This document shows, one piece after another, positions 26,581 through 34,146 of a stretch of 42,312 nt of DNA (within the stretch, counting starts at the first letter, position 1; every line of letters starts with the position of its first letter). Location: positions 1 through 42,312 of the forward strand of contig CAKOMI010000006.1 of assembly GCA_934096605.1 (NCBI GenBank), given 5' to 3'. A model generated the notes under the pieces. It searched no databases. It was not told the DNA's origin and saw nothing but the letters and a program-made list of their open reading frames with translations. A program made the translations under genes and the position numbers. Origin of the DNA: an uncultured Bacilli bacterium. GTDB lineage: Bacteria; Bacillota_I; Bacilli_A; RF39; UBA660.

Positions 26581-27183
26581 ATGGATTTATATAATGTATG
26601 TGATTTGCCATTATCAAATGATTTAGAAATAAGAAAAATACAAGAAAAACAACTTAATGGTGAAGAATTAACTATGCAAGAAAAAATTAGAATGGCTTGT
26701 AAAAGCAAAGGTGGAAGAGATCATACCATAAGGAAAATTGGGGATTATGAATGTAAACCTAATCATTGTTATAGGTGCATATCTTTTGATACTCTAAAAA
26801 TTTATCAACATAAAGGATTTATAATAGATGAAAGAAAAGATGAGTATGTTAATGGTGAAAATAATGCTGGGATAGATTGGTATTTAGGTGGGGCTTGTCC
26901 TAATAGATATGGTTATATAATAATTGAATGTCCTGCTTATAAAGATTATTTTACTTTAACAAGTAACTCTGGTTATGGAATGAGTTTAGATATTAATGTT
27001 CGACATATTAAATCTTCTCCTTCAAAAAAGCCAATACCATTTTCTTTGATAACAAATATTTTTGATTATAAGAAAATAATGCAAGAACAGCGGTTGATAT
27101 TAAATATGGCAAAAGAAAAAACAAATAATGAAAGAGAATGTATTTTAGAAGAAATACAAAATAGTAATAGTAAAAACAGATAA
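26581..27183 (+). CDS. Unrecognised Cys-rich cytosolic protein
   Basis: A 200-residue soluble protein eight bases after the previous gene, with AGGAG as ribosome site. Conserved-looking features are GGRDHTIRKIGDYECKPNHC at ~44-63, CISFDTLKIYQHKGFI, and GGACPNRYGYIIIECPA. Three or four Cys and two His could bind zinc. The C-terminus is a charged helix. No family comes to mind. It ends the operon before a terminator. Real gene: confident. Confidence 0.7.
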   Translation: MDLYNVCDLPLSNDLEIRKIQEKQLNGEELTMQEKIRMACKSKGGRDHTIRKIGDYECKPNHCYRCISFDTLKIYQHKGFIIDERKDEYVNGENNAGIDWYLGGACPNRYGYIIIECPAYKDYFTLTSNSGYGMSLDINVRHIKSSPSKKPIPFSLITNIFDYKKIMQEQRLILNMAKEKTNNERECILEEIQNSNSKNR

Positions 27184-27198
27184 TAATTACTTATTTTT

Positions 27199-27226
27199 AG
27201 AAAGTGATAATTAAACTTTCTTTTTT
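27199..27226 (+). terminator. Terminator after the cation-ATPase operon
   Basis: Stem AGAAAGT/ACTTTCT with loop GATAATTAA and a T run. Confidence 0.7.
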
Positions 27227-27254
27227 AATGATTAAAATTAGTGTTCGACAATTT

Positions 27255-27283
27255 TTGACAAAATATTTTATCTATGTTATTAT
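27255..27283 (+). promoter_or_regulatory. Promoter of the 3D-domain gene and rsmA
   Basis: Perfect TTGACA (27255-27260), 17 bases, then TATTAT (27278-27283), one base from consensus, 27 bases before the ATG. A strong vegetative-type promoter driving the 3D gene and rsmA. Confidence 0.8.
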
Positions 27284-27310
27284 TTTCTTGTAAAAAGAGG
27301 TGTTCCTTAG

Positions 27311-27853
27311 ATGCAAAAATTTACTAAAAATATTAAAACACTTTTACAAGTATTTATAATGCTTTTCTTTATTTTTATTGCTAATGTTAGTACAACAAAA
27401 GAAGTTACTAAAGTTAGTAATGATGCTAGTAATAGAGTTATTGACTTATCAACTATGGCTTTAAAACTTGAAAGTGATATAAAAAATGATTTATATAGTG
27501 CTAAAGATACTTATACTGGTGATATAACTGGTTATGCTGCTGATTGTCCTCTTTGCTCGGGAAGACTTGCTTGCAATAGTTCTTATAATGTTAAAGATGG
27601 AACAACCACATATCCTGATTTAGCATATGGTAATGTAAGAATTGTGGCTTCATCTAGTAATTTACCATGTGGTTCAATAGTGCGTTTTCAAATGAATAGT
27701 TTATCTATGGAGCCAATTATAGCAATAGTGCTTGATCGTGGTGTTTTAGGTAATGATTTAGATATTTTAATGGCTAATGAAAGTGAAGCGACAAGATATG
27801 TTGGACGTAAGACACTTGGTTATGACGTTTTAAGAGAAGGATGGACTCGTTAA
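27311..27853 (+). CDS. Exported 3D-domain (YabE/Rpf2-type) cell-wall protein
   Basis: A 180-residue protein with a membrane or signal segment (~7-28) and a C-terminal 3D domain (~73-180): TGYAADCPLCSG, a middle VRIVASS-LPCGSIVRF, and AIVLDRGVLGNDLDILM. The three Asp residues that name the family are in place; they resemble the MltA-type lytic transglycosylase active site. It is shorter than Bacillus YabE (no DUF348 or G5 domains) and has extra Cys residues (C-x2-C and two more) that may bind metal or form disulfides. Position before rsmA and yabG matches yabE in Bacillus. Probably cleaves peptidoglycan glycan strands. Exact activity untested here. Confidence 0.85.
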   Translation: MQKFTKNIKTLLQVFIMLFFIFIANVSTTKEVTKVSNDASNRVIDLSTMALKLESDIKNDLYSAKDTYTGDITGYAADCPLCSGRLACNSSYNVKDGTTTYPDLAYGNVRIVASSSNLPCGSIVRFQMNSLSMEPIIAIVLDRGVLGNDLDILMANESEATRYVGRKTLGYDVLREGWTR

Positions 27854-27856
27854 GTA

Positions 27857-28633
27857 ATGGATATAAAAGCAAAAAAAAGTTTAGGTCAAAATTTTTTGAA
27901 AGATGAAAATATATTAAAAAAAATTGCAAATAGTTTTTCGACAACTTGTAATGATGTCATAATAGAAATTGGTCCAGGACAAGGAGCACTTACTAAACAT
28001 TTAGTAGAGAAAAATGGTCATCTTATTTGTTATGAAATTGATACACGAATGGAAAGTTTACTTTTACATTTTGAATCAGAGGATACAAGCATAATATTTG
28101 ATGATTTTTTAAAAAGAGATATAACACAAGATATTCCTTTAGAACATGGTAGTATTTATGTTATAGCTAATATTCCTTATTATATTACAACACCTATTAT
28201 TGAGCATGTTTTAGCAAGTGGTTTAGATATTGATGGTATGACTTTACTTGTTCAAAAAGAAGTAGCAGAAAGATTTTGTGCCATGCCTGGAACTAAAACA
28301 TATGGTTATTTTACAGTTTACTTAAAACATTTTTTTGAATCTGAATCACTTTTTTCTGTAAGTCCTAGTTGTTTTACGCCGGCTCCTAAAGTTATGAGTG
28401 AAGTGGTGAAATTAGTAAAAAAAGAGAATAGAGAAAGTATTGACATTAACGAATTTCAAGTATTCTTAAAGGATTGTTTTCAGAATAAAAGAAAGACTTT
28501 ACGGAATAATTTAAAGGGTTATGACTGGCATAAAATTGAAAGTGTACTTAGGACTTTTGCTAATCCAAATACAGTAAGAGCAGAAGAACTTTCTTATGAA
28601 GAGTTTGTTACTATTTTTAAAAGTCTAGCATAA
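27857..28633 (+). CDS. rsmA: 16S rRNA dimethyladenosine transferase RsmA (KsgA)
   Basis: A 258-residue Rossmann-fold methyltransferase that dimethylates two adjacent adenosines in the 3'-terminal hairpin of 16S rRNA. Seen: KKSLGQNFLKD at the start, the SAM motif EIGPGQGALT, acidic CYEID, the catalytic NIPYY, and SCFTPAPKV. The C-terminal domain KDCFQNKRKTLRNNLK is typical. Length is close to the family norm. It starts three bases after the 3D gene and shares its promoter. In Bacillus the rnmV gene lies between the two; it is absent here. Confidence 0.97.
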   Translation: MDIKAKKSLGQNFLKDENILKKIANSFSTTCNDVIIEIGPGQGALTKHLVEKNGHLICYEIDTRMESLLLHFESEDTSIIFDDFLKRDITQDIPLEHGSIYVIANIPYYITTPIIEHVLASGLDIDGMTLLVQKEVAERFCAMPGTKTYGYFTVYLKHFFESESLFSVSPSCFTPAPKVMSEVVKLVKKENRESIDINEFQVFLKDCFQNKRKTLRNNLKGYDWHKIESVLRTFANPNTVRAEELSYEEFVTIFKSLA

Positions 28634-28647
28634 ATTGCTAGTTTTTT
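28625..28647 (+). terminator. Terminator after rsmA
   Basis: Stem CTAGCA/TGCTAG with loop TAAAT and six T. The rsmA stop codon lies in the hairpin. Confidence 0.8.
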
Positions 28648-28674
28648 CATACAATTTTATAGGTGAAAAGTATG
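28648..28674 (+). promoter_or_regulatory. Sporulation-type -10 box and ribosome site before yabG
   Basis: CATACAAT fits the -10 of mother-cell sigma factors (sigma-E type CATACA-T). The 27 bases up to the ATG match those before yabP (30037-30063) at all but four positions. A possible -35 (GCATAAA, 28628-28634) lies 13 bases upstream, slightly short. If used, the start site would fall almost on the AGGTG ribosome site. Confidence 0.35.
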
Positions 28675-29439
28675 GAATTTCATGAAGGAGATTTAGTTAC
28701 TCGTAATAGTTATAAAAATGATGTTGTTTTTAAAATCCTTAGTATTCGGGGTGAGGTTGCATATTTAAAAGGGACACAAGTAAGACTTTATGCTGATGCA
28801 CCTTTAGAAGATCTCACAATTTATGAAGTGGATGATAGAACTATAGAAGAAGATGAGATGCTTAGTGATAGATTTCTTGGGGACTATTTTTACTTACCCG
28901 GTAAGGTACTACATATTGATGCTGATGCTGATTATCTAGCAAGATGTATGCGTTTTTATCAAAAAAATAAAGTAATGGCGGTTGGTAAAAAGATTACAGA
29001 AAAAGAAGTTCCTAAACAAATTAAAGACTTATTAGTAGATTATCAACCAGATATTGTTATTATTACTGGACATGATGCATATTACCCTAAAAAGGGTGAT
29101 ACAAAGGATATTAAAAATTATCGTAATACTAAGTATTTTGTAGAAGCTGTTAAAGAGGCTAGGCGTTATGAGAAGAGTCATGAAAAATTAGTTATTATTG
29201 CTGGTGCTTGTCAGAGTAATTATGAAGAGTTAATTAAAGCGGGAGCAAATTTTGCTAGTTCACCTAAAAGAGTAAATATTCATGCTTTAGATCCAGCTAT
29301 AATCGCATGTGTGTTGGCAACAAGTGAACGTAATAAGGAGATTGATTTAGTTAGTTTACTTAAAAAAACTAAGTATGGTGCGAGTGGCATGGGAGGAATT
29401 ATTAGTAATGGCATGATGTATGTAGGATTTCCAAGATAA
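28672..29439 (+). CDS. yabG: YabG sporulation-specific protease
   Basis: A 255-residue member of the YabG family (peptidase U57), which processes spore coat proteins in the mother cell late in sporulation. ATG 28672 is preferred over GTG 28663 because AGGTG overlaps the GTG and lies six bases before the ATG. Family signatures: an N-terminal SH3-like FHEGDLVTRNSY, VLHIDADADYLARCM, IVIITGHDAYYPKKGD, a Cys-containing IAGACQSNYEELI (candidate catalytic Cys) and the ending GMGGIISNG. Length is slightly under the Bacillus protein. It follows rsmA as in Bacillus and precedes veg. It is direct evidence that the lineage forms or formed endospores. Confidence 0.95.
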   Translation: MEFHEGDLVTRNSYKNDVVFKILSIRGEVAYLKGTQVRLYADAPLEDLTIYEVDDRTIEEDEMLSDRFLGDYFYLPGKVLHIDADADYLARCMRFYQKNKVMAVGKKITEKEVPKQIKDLLVDYQPDIVIITGHDAYYPKKGDTKDIKNYRNTKYFVEAVKEARRYEKSHEKLVIIAGACQSNYEELIKAGANFASSPKRVNIHALDPAIIACVLATSERNKEIDLVSLLKKTKYGASGMGGIISNGMMYVGFPR

Positions 29440-29447
29440 GGAGGATT

Positions 29448-29660
29448 ATGAATTTAGATATAGTAAGAGATAAAATTAAAAGTTATCTTGATAAGGACGT
29501 GGTTATTCATGTCTATGGTATGCGTAATAAAAATAATACCTATAGAGGAGTTTTATCAGGTGTATATCCTTATGTTTTCACAGTTAATATTGATGGCACT
29601 GAAAAAAGTTTTAATTATGCCGATGTTATAATTGGCGATGTGGTTGTAAAATTAATGTAA
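29448..29660 (+). CDS. veg: Veg protein
   Basis: A 70-residue protein with the Veg pattern: a helix (IVRDKIKSYLDKDVVIHVYG), a basic turn (MRNKNNTYRGVLSGVYP) and a beta sheet ending in NYADVIIGDVVVKL. Somewhat shorter than in Bacillus (~86). Veg affects biofilm gene expression and spore outgrowth in Bacillus subtilis; its biochemical activity is unclear. AAGGAGG lies just before the ATG, eight bases after yabG. The yabG-veg order is conserved. Confidence 0.92.
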   Translation: MNLDIVRDKIKSYLDKDVVIHVYGMRNKNNTYRGVLSGVYPYVFTVNIDGTEKSFNYADVIIGDVVVKLM

Positions 29661-29665
29661 AATGC

Positions 29666-29694
29666 TTGAATTTCTTTATATTATGCTATAAAAT
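29666..29694 (+). promoter_or_regulatory. Candidate spoVG promoter
   Basis: TTGAAT (29666-29671), 17 bases, TAAAAT (29689-29694). An overlapping TATAAA at 29687 is an alternative -10. It begins directly after the veg stop, ~45 bases before spoVG. In Bacillus spoVG is sigma-H dependent; I see no clear sigma-H match here. Confidence 0.5.
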
Positions 29695-29738
29695 GATATT
29701 AGAAGTTAATCATAACTTTAAGAAGAGGAGTGAAGATG

Positions 29739-29999
29739 ATGAAAATTACATCTGTAAGCGTTCGTAAAATTACGAAAGAAAATTCACGATTGAGAGGAAT
29801 TGCATCAGTTTTGATTGACGATGCTTTTGCTGTTCATGACATTCGTATTATTGAAGGAGACAATGGTTTATTTATTGCTATGCCAAGTAGAAAAACAGCT
29901 ACTGGAGAATATAAAGACGTTTGCCATCCTATTAATCCAGATGTTCGTAGTGAATTTACAGACGCAATTTTAGAAGAATATAAAAACACTTCTGATTAA
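29739..29999 (+). CDS. spoVG: SpoVG RNA/DNA-binding regulator
   Basis: An 86-residue protein with the core of the family: MKITSVSVRKI, IASVLIDDAFAVHDIRIIEG, NGLFIAMPSRKT, CHPINPDVR. The ATG at 29739, eight bases after AGAGGAG, aligns with the family start; ATG 29736 and GTG 29730 are less likely. SpoVG is a small site-specific nucleic-acid-binding regulator affecting septation and sporulation in Bacillus and virulence genes in other Firmicutes. It has its own promoter and terminator. Confidence 0.95.
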   Translation: MKITSVSVRKITKENSRLRGIASVLIDDAFAVHDIRIIEGDNGLFIAMPSRKTATGEYKDVCHPINPDVRSEFTDAILEEYKNTSD

Positions 30000-30002
30000 A
30001 AG

Positions 30003-30028
30003 TTCTAGTTAAGCTAGAATTTTTTTTA
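30003..30028 (+). terminator. Terminator after spoVG
   Basis: Stem TTCTAG/CTAGAA with loop TTAAG and eight T. Confidence 0.8.
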
Positions 30029-30060
30029 ATATTTAGCATATATTTTTATAGGTGAAGAAT

Positions 30061-30354
30061 ATGGAACAAGCTAGTATTAATTTAGTTAGTAGTAGTCATG
30101 AAGTTAAAATAATTGATAGAAGAGAAATATATTTGACAGGTGTAAAAAAAATTACTAGTTTTGATGAACAAGAGTTTTTATTAGATACAACAATGGGGGT
30201 ATTACTTTTAAAAGGTAATAATTTAGAATTATTAAAGTTAGATACACATGATGGTAATGTTCGTATTAAAGGTAAAATAGTAAGTTATCAATATTTAGAT
30301 AAAGGTGAATCAAAGAAAAAAGAAGAAAGTTTTATGGCAAAGTTGTTTAAGTAA
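30061..30354 (+). CDS. yabP: YabP sporulation protein
   Basis: A 97-residue protein of the YabP/YqfC family: a short beta-rich domain with SHEVKIIDRREIYLTGVKKI, FDEQEFLLDTTMGVLLLKG and KLDTHDGNVRIKGKIVSYQY. ATG 30061 follows AGGTG by six bases. In Bacillus yabP is transcribed in the mother cell with yabQ and needed for normal spore cortex assembly. The next gene's start overlaps this stop (TAATG). The upstream CATATATT box resembles that of yabG. Confidence 0.92.
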   Translation: MEQASINLVSSSHEVKIIDRREIYLTGVKKITSFDEQEFLLDTTMGVLLLKGNNLELLKLDTHDGNVRIKGKIVSYQYLDKGESKKKEESFMAKLFK

Positions 30355-30668
30355 TGACAGTAGAGTTACAGATTCTTTCTTTTTTGGCTTCCTTAGTTTT
30401 TGGTTTTATCTTTTCTATTCTTTCTAAAATTCACTTTTTCTTTATTAAAAAATTAAATATATTTTGGTGGTATATATATACTTTCTTGTTTATGAGTGTT
30501 ATAAGTCTTTCTTATATATATCTTCTTTATATTATTAATGGGGGAATATTACATTTTTATTTTTTAGTCTTAGTTATTATTGGTTTTATTATGGAAAGAG
30601 TATTGTCAAATAACGTAAAGTTTAAAAGAATTAAACAAAGGCAAGTAGATAAGTTTTTTAACAAGTGA
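30354..30668 (+). CDS. yabQ: YabQ sporulation membrane protein
   Basis: A 104-residue, very hydrophobic protein with about four membrane helices and a basic C-terminus (FKRIKQRQVDKFF). Pattern, size and the exact yabP-yabQ-divIC order identify it as YabQ, a spore protein needed for cortex formation in Bacillus. Its ATG shares a base with the yabP stop, so translation is coupled. Shorter than the Bacillus protein. Confidence 0.85.
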   Translation: MTVELQILSFLASLVFGFIFSILSKIHFFFIKKLNIFWWYIYTFLFMSVISLSYIYLLYIINGGILHFYFLVLVIIGFIMERVLSNNVKFKRIKQRQVDKFFNK

Positions 30669-30703
30669 TATAATTTGTGTTATAAGTAAAGAAGGGTGGA
30701 CTA

Positions 30704-31003
30704 ATGAAGAAGAAAGGTTCTAGAAAAGCAAAAAAGAGATTTTTAGTTTTATCAGTTGTGTTTCTGGGAATAGTGTTTCTTTCTTTTGCGTCTATTTTTC
30801 ATGATTGGGTACAAATAATAGATAATAAAAATGAAATAGCGTCACTTACTAATTATTATAGTAAATTAATGGATGAAGAAGAAAGTTTAACTAGTGAAGT
30901 TACAAAATTACATGATAAAGATTATATTGCCCGTTATGCAAGAGAAAAGTATATGTATTCTTTGCCAGGAGAATATATTATAAAAGTACCAGATGAAAAG
31001 TAA
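30704..31003 (+). CDS. divIC: DivIC/FtsB-like septum formation initiator
   Basis: A 99-residue bitopic membrane protein: a basic cytosolic start (KKKGSRKAKKR), one membrane helix (~13-30), a coiled coil (~38-70, IIDNKNEIASLTNYYSKLMD) and the family ending YIARYAREKYMYSLPGEYII. Partner of FtsL and DivIB in the divisome. Order yabP-yabQ-divIC is as in Bacillus. A poor, bulged hairpin with a T run follows at ~30995-31021 and may terminate. Confidence 0.93.
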   Translation: MKKKGSRKAKKRFLVLSVVFLGIVFLSFASIFHDWVQIIDNKNEIASLTNYYSKLMDEEESLTSEVTKLHDKDYIARYAREKYMYSLPGEYIIKVPDEK

Positions 31004-31054
31004 TTTATACTTTCTTTTTTTTGGCTTTTATTTTAAAATTAAAGCAGTGATATT

Positions 31055-31720
31055 ATGGACAAGTATTTTTTAGTAAGACATTTTAATGTACTCGTTAATG
31101 ATAAAGTGATGATTCATGACTTATCTTTTTCTATTACTAAATCGATGTGTGTTTTAGGAGAAAGTGGAACTGGTAAGAGTAAGTTATTAAAAGAGTTACA
31201 AAAAGTAAGAGATTATAAGGGGGTTGTTTCTTTTTATTTAGGGCAGACTAGTAGTATAAAAAGTGACTTATCTTTAGAAGAGAGTGACTTATATACAAAA
31301 GAGTTTTTAGAATTGTTTTTAAGTAATAAAAAGAATTTAGGTTATAAATATGCTTTACTTAGTAAAGTACTCACTCATCCAGATTATTTCTTTTGTGAAG
31401 ATTTACATAATATTCTTACTAATTATGAAAGGCAAATTTTCTTTCAATATTTAAAACATTTTAATATTCTTATTTTTTATGTAACAAATGAGGTTAATGA
31501 TACAGTTTATTTTGATTATTTAGTAGTGCTTAAAAATAACAGAGTAGCAATGGAAGGTAATACATTAGATATTTTAAAGGAAGAGAAATTAATGAAATTG
31601 TTAGGTTTTTCATTACCTTTTTATGTTAATATGTCTATTCAACTGGGATATTATGGGGTTATAAGAGATGTTTGTTTAACAAAAGAAGAGCTTGGTGATA
31701 AATTATGGAAGAAAAGTTAA
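31055..31720 (+). CDS. Degenerate ABC/ECF-type ATPase (EcfA1 position)
   Basis: A 221-residue ABC-like protein. Walker A is kept (GESGTGKS, 35-42), but the LSGGQ signature is not recognisable where YALLSKVLTHPDYFF should contain it. Walker B reads YFFCEDLH instead of four hydrophobics plus DE, and the switch His is unclear (FYVTNEVND). It is shorter than EcfA (~280). In Bacilli the genes ecfA1-ecfA2-ecfT directly precede truA-rplM-rpsI; this gene and the next hold the two ATPase places, and ecfT is missing. The reading frame is intact, so it is probably expressed with a changed role. Confidence 0.75.
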   Translation: MDKYFLVRHFNVLVNDKVMIHDLSFSITKSMCVLGESGTGKSKLLKELQKVRDYKGVVSFYLGQTSSIKSDLSLEESDLYTKEFLELFLSNKKNLGYKYALLSKVLTHPDYFFCEDLHNILTNYERQIFFQYLKHFNILIFYVTNEVNDTVYFDYLVVLKNNRVAMEGNTLDILKEEKLMKLLGFSLPFYVNMSIQLGYYGVIRDVCLTKEELGDKLWKKS

Positions 31721-32349
31721 AAGATTATGTTTTAAATGATACTTTTTCGGTATTAGTTAATTATCCTTATAAATTTAAAAATACTTGTAATAATAAAGAG
31801 TTTGGGTATGTTTTAAATAAGAGTGTAAATGATAATATTACAGTTATGGGGTATCTCAAATTAAGGTGTAATGTGAGTGATGAAAAGTTAGAGAAAGTAC
31901 TTATAATGGTAGAATTAAAAGCTAGTTTAAAAACTGTTTTGATAAGGGATTTGACAAGACTTGAATATATGAAATTACAACTAGCTGTGTTGTTTATTAA
32001 TGTGCCTCGCGTAATTGTGCTTGATCATTTTTTTGATGATATGATATATAAGGAAAAAGAATATTTTAAAAGATTGTTTCGACATTTGATGACGAAGCCA
32101 GGTATTTCTTTTATTATTATTAGTAATGATATGAATTTTGTTTGTGAGACAGTTAAGAGTTTTTATCTTTTTAATAATAATGGAAAGAGTAAGTTGATAA
32201 GTGATTTTTATGATGAGGAAATTTATGAGTATGTGGATGAGCCTTATGCAGTTTTACTTGTTAAGTATTTAGAAGAGTTAGGTTTTCATATTGATCATGA
32301 TTATACGTTTAATGAAACTTTAAAGGCAATATATAGAGGTGTACAATGA
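31705..32349 (+). CDS. Walker-A-less ABC/ECF ATPase relic (EcfA2 position)
   Basis: A 214-residue protein starting 16 bases before the previous stop. It has no P-loop. A segment LTRLEYMKLQLAVLFINVPR followed by VIVLDHFFD matches the stretch from signature to Walker B of ABC ATPases, and ISFIIISNDMNFV corresponds to the H-loop strand, with Asn in place of the His. With the gene before it, it appears to be a relic of an EcfA1/EcfA2 pair. It could not bind ATP in the canonical way. The frame is open and coupled (ATGA) to truA, which may explain its retention. Confidence 0.65.
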   Translation: MEEKLKDYVLNDTFSVLVNYPYKFKNTCNNKEFGYVLNKSVNDNITVMGYLKLRCNVSDEKLEKVLIMVELKASLKTVLIRDLTRLEYMKLQLAVLFINVPRVIVLDHFFDDMIYKEKEYFKRLFRHLMTKPGISFIIISNDMNFVCETVKSFYLFNNNGKSKLISDFYDEEIYEYVDEPYAVLLVKYLEELGFHIDHDYTFNETLKAIYRGVQ

Positions 32350-33068
32350 GATATTTAGCAAGTATTAGTTATGACGGGAGTCATTTTTATGGTTTTCAAA
32401 GATTAAATAATGGATTAGGTGTTCAAAATGAACTGGAAAGGGTACTATCTATAATTGCTAAGGAAAGTGTACGTGTGCATGGGTCAGGAAGAACGGATCG
32501 TGGGGTACATGCTTATATGCAATGTATTCATTTTGATTTAGATATAGATATTTCTTTGGATAAATTAAAGTATGTTATGAATAGACTATTAAATTCGTAT
32601 GTTGTAGTTAACAATTTGCAAGTTGTTCGGAATAATTTTCATGCTAGACACAATGTATATGAAAAAACTTATCTATATAAGGTTTATGTGGGTGAGAAAA
32701 ATCCTTTCTTAAGTGACTATGCTTATATAACCCGTGATAAGTTTGATTTAGAAAAAATGCAAGAAGCGGCTAAGTGTTTTTTGGGACTTCATAATTTTAA
32801 GAATTTTGTTAGTGGTGAAAGGGAAAATTATGAGACAGTTATTAACTCTTTTTCGGTTATTAAAAATGGTGATTATTATTACTTTAGAGTAACTGGTAAA
32901 AGTTTTTATAGATATATGGTAAGGAGTCTTGTTGGTGCTTTGTTGGATGTGGGTTTAGGAAAAAAAGATATTGATTTAATAAAGAAAGCTTTAGAAAATC
33001 CTTATGAATTAGAGACATTTTTTGTGGCACCAAGTGAGGGACTTTATTTGGAAAATATTAAATATTAA
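32346..33068 (+). CDS. truA: tRNA pseudouridine synthase TruA
   Basis: A 240-residue pseudouridine synthase acting on positions 38-40 of the tRNA anticodon arm. Seen: YDGSHFYGFQRL at the start, catalytic Asp51 in GSGRTDRGVHA, ARHNVYEKTYLYKV and FYRYMVRSLVGALL. Normal length. The ATG overlaps the previous stop (ATGA). Order truA-rplM-rpsI is the conserved Bacilli order. Confidence 0.96.
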   Translation: MRYLASISYDGSHFYGFQRLNNGLGVQNELERVLSIIAKESVRVHGSGRTDRGVHAYMQCIHFDLDIDISLDKLKYVMNRLLNSYVVVNNLQVVRNNFHARHNVYEKTYLYKVYVGEKNPFLSDYAYITRDKFDLEKMQEAAKCFLGLHNFKNFVSGERENYETVINSFSVIKNGDYYYFRVTGKSFYRYMVRSLVGALLDVGLGKKDIDLIKKALENPYELETFFVAPSEGLYLENIKY

Positions 33069-33119
33069 TGGGTATATGCAATTTTTTTGTGAAATTAGTC
33101 ATTTTAAGTTATATTTTGT

Positions 33120-33148
33120 TTGACTTTTTTTAAAATCTCACCTATAAT
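33120..33148 (+). promoter_or_regulatory. Promoter of rplM-rpsI
   Basis: TTGACT (33120-33125), 17 bases, TATAAT (33143-33148): one mismatch from consensus overall. It lies 52 bases after truA and leaves an ~80-base leader before rplM. Confidence 0.85.
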
Positions 33149-33154
33149 TTTAAT

Positions 33155-33236
33155 CGGTACATTTTATTTATCTTGTTATGGGCATTACCCTGGGAAAGTA
33201 ATGTTTGTAAAGGAAGAATGAAAGGAAAAGAAGAAA
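33155..33236 (+). promoter_or_regulatory. Structured 5' leader of rplM, possible L13 autoregulatory element
   Basis: The leader contains the hairpin CATTAC/GTAATG (33183-33188 and 33198-33203, loop CCTGGGAAA) followed by purine-rich AGGAAG and GGAAAAG segments. rplM operons of Firmicutes often carry an L13 leader to which the ribosomal protein binds. Assignment rests on position and one hairpin, not on recognised consensus. Confidence 0.45.
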
Positions 33237-33668
33237 ATGAGTACATTTTTGCAAAAAAAAGAAAACGTTGAACGTAAATGGTATGTTATTGACGCGACTG
33301 GTATTAGTTTAGGACGTGTTGCTACTAAGGCTGCTACAGTTTTAAGAGGAAAACACAAACCTACTTATACACCAAGTGTTGACTGTGGAGATTATGTAAT
33401 AATCATTAATGCAGACAAAGTAAAATTAACTGGTAATAAGTTAGAAGACAAAATGTATTACAATCATTCAGGATTCCCTGGAGGACTTAGAGAACGTAAT
33501 GCAAAAGAAATGATTAATAATTATCCTGAAGAAATGATGGAAAGAGCTGTTAAAGGAATGCTTCCTCATGGAAGATTAGGAAGACAAATGGGTAAGAAAC
33601 TATTTGTTTACCGTGATGAAAATCATAAACATCAAGCTCAAAAACCAGAAGTATTAAAGGTAGATTAA
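33237..33668 (+). CDS. rplM: 50S ribosomal protein L13 (uL13)
   Basis: A 143-residue ribosomal protein with STFLQKKENVERKWYVIDA, LGRVATKAATVLRGKHKPTY, GDYVIIINADKVKLTGNK and MLPHGRLGRQMGKKLFVY, all standard. An early assembly protein of the large subunit. It precedes rpsI by 10 bases, as in nearly all bacteria. Confidence 0.98.
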   Translation: MSTFLQKKENVERKWYVIDATGISLGRVATKAATVLRGKHKPTYTPSVDCGDYVIIINADKVKLTGNKLEDKMYYNHSGFPGGLRERNAKEMINNYPEEMMERAVKGMLPHGRLGRQMGKKLFVYRDENHKHQAQKPEVLKVD

Positions 33669-33678
33669 GGAGGAAGTT

Positions 33679-34095
33679 ATGGCAAAACAAAGTTGGAAAG
33701 CTACTGGACGTAGAAAACGTGCTCAAGCACAAGTTACTTTAACAAGTGGTACAGGTAATATTATTATTAATGGTGTAGATGTTAATGAATATATGCCTGA
33801 TAAGATTTTAGTTTTAGATTTAAAACAACCTCTAACTCTTACAAATAATGAAAATCGTTTCGATATTACAGTTAATGTTAAAGGTGGCGGATATGCTGGA
33901 CAAGCTGGAGCTATTAGATTAGGTATTACAAGAGCATTATTATTATTTGACGCTAACACTGATCAAACAGCTGATACTGCTTATCGTAAAATCTTAAAAC
34001 CTGCAGGAATGATTACAAGAGACCCTAGAGTTAAAGAACGTAAAAAATATGGTCTTAAAAAAGCTCGTAGAGCTCCACAATTCTCTAAACGTTAA
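33679..34095 (+). CDS. rpsI: 30S ribosomal protein S9 (uS9)
   Basis: A 138-residue protein with the S9 core VKGGGYAGQAGAIRLGI, RDPRVKERKKYGLKKARR and the terminal KR that reaches the P-site tRNA. AAGGAGG precedes the ATG. The N-terminus KQSWKATGRRKRAQAQV is typical. Confidence 0.98.
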   Translation: MAKQSWKATGRRKRAQAQVTLTSGTGNIIINGVDVNEYMPDKILVLDLKQPLTLTNNENRFDITVNVKGGGYAGQAGAIRLGITRALLLFDANTDQTADTAYRKILKPAGMITRDPRVKERKKYGLKKARRAPQFSKR

Positions 34096-34115
34096 TATTT
34101 ACTATTTACTAAATG

Positions 34116-34145
34116 CCATAGACTTAATGTTTATGGTTTTTCTTT
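34116..34145 (+). terminator. Terminator after rpsI
   Basis: An eight-pair stem CCATAGAC/GTTTATGG (one G-T pair) with loop TTAAT and a T-rich tail. Confidence 0.8.
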
Positions 34146-34146
34146 T

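Noticed and set aside
33550..33959. Minus-strand frames over rplM-rpsI
   Set aside because: Fully inside highly conserved ribosomal protein genes.
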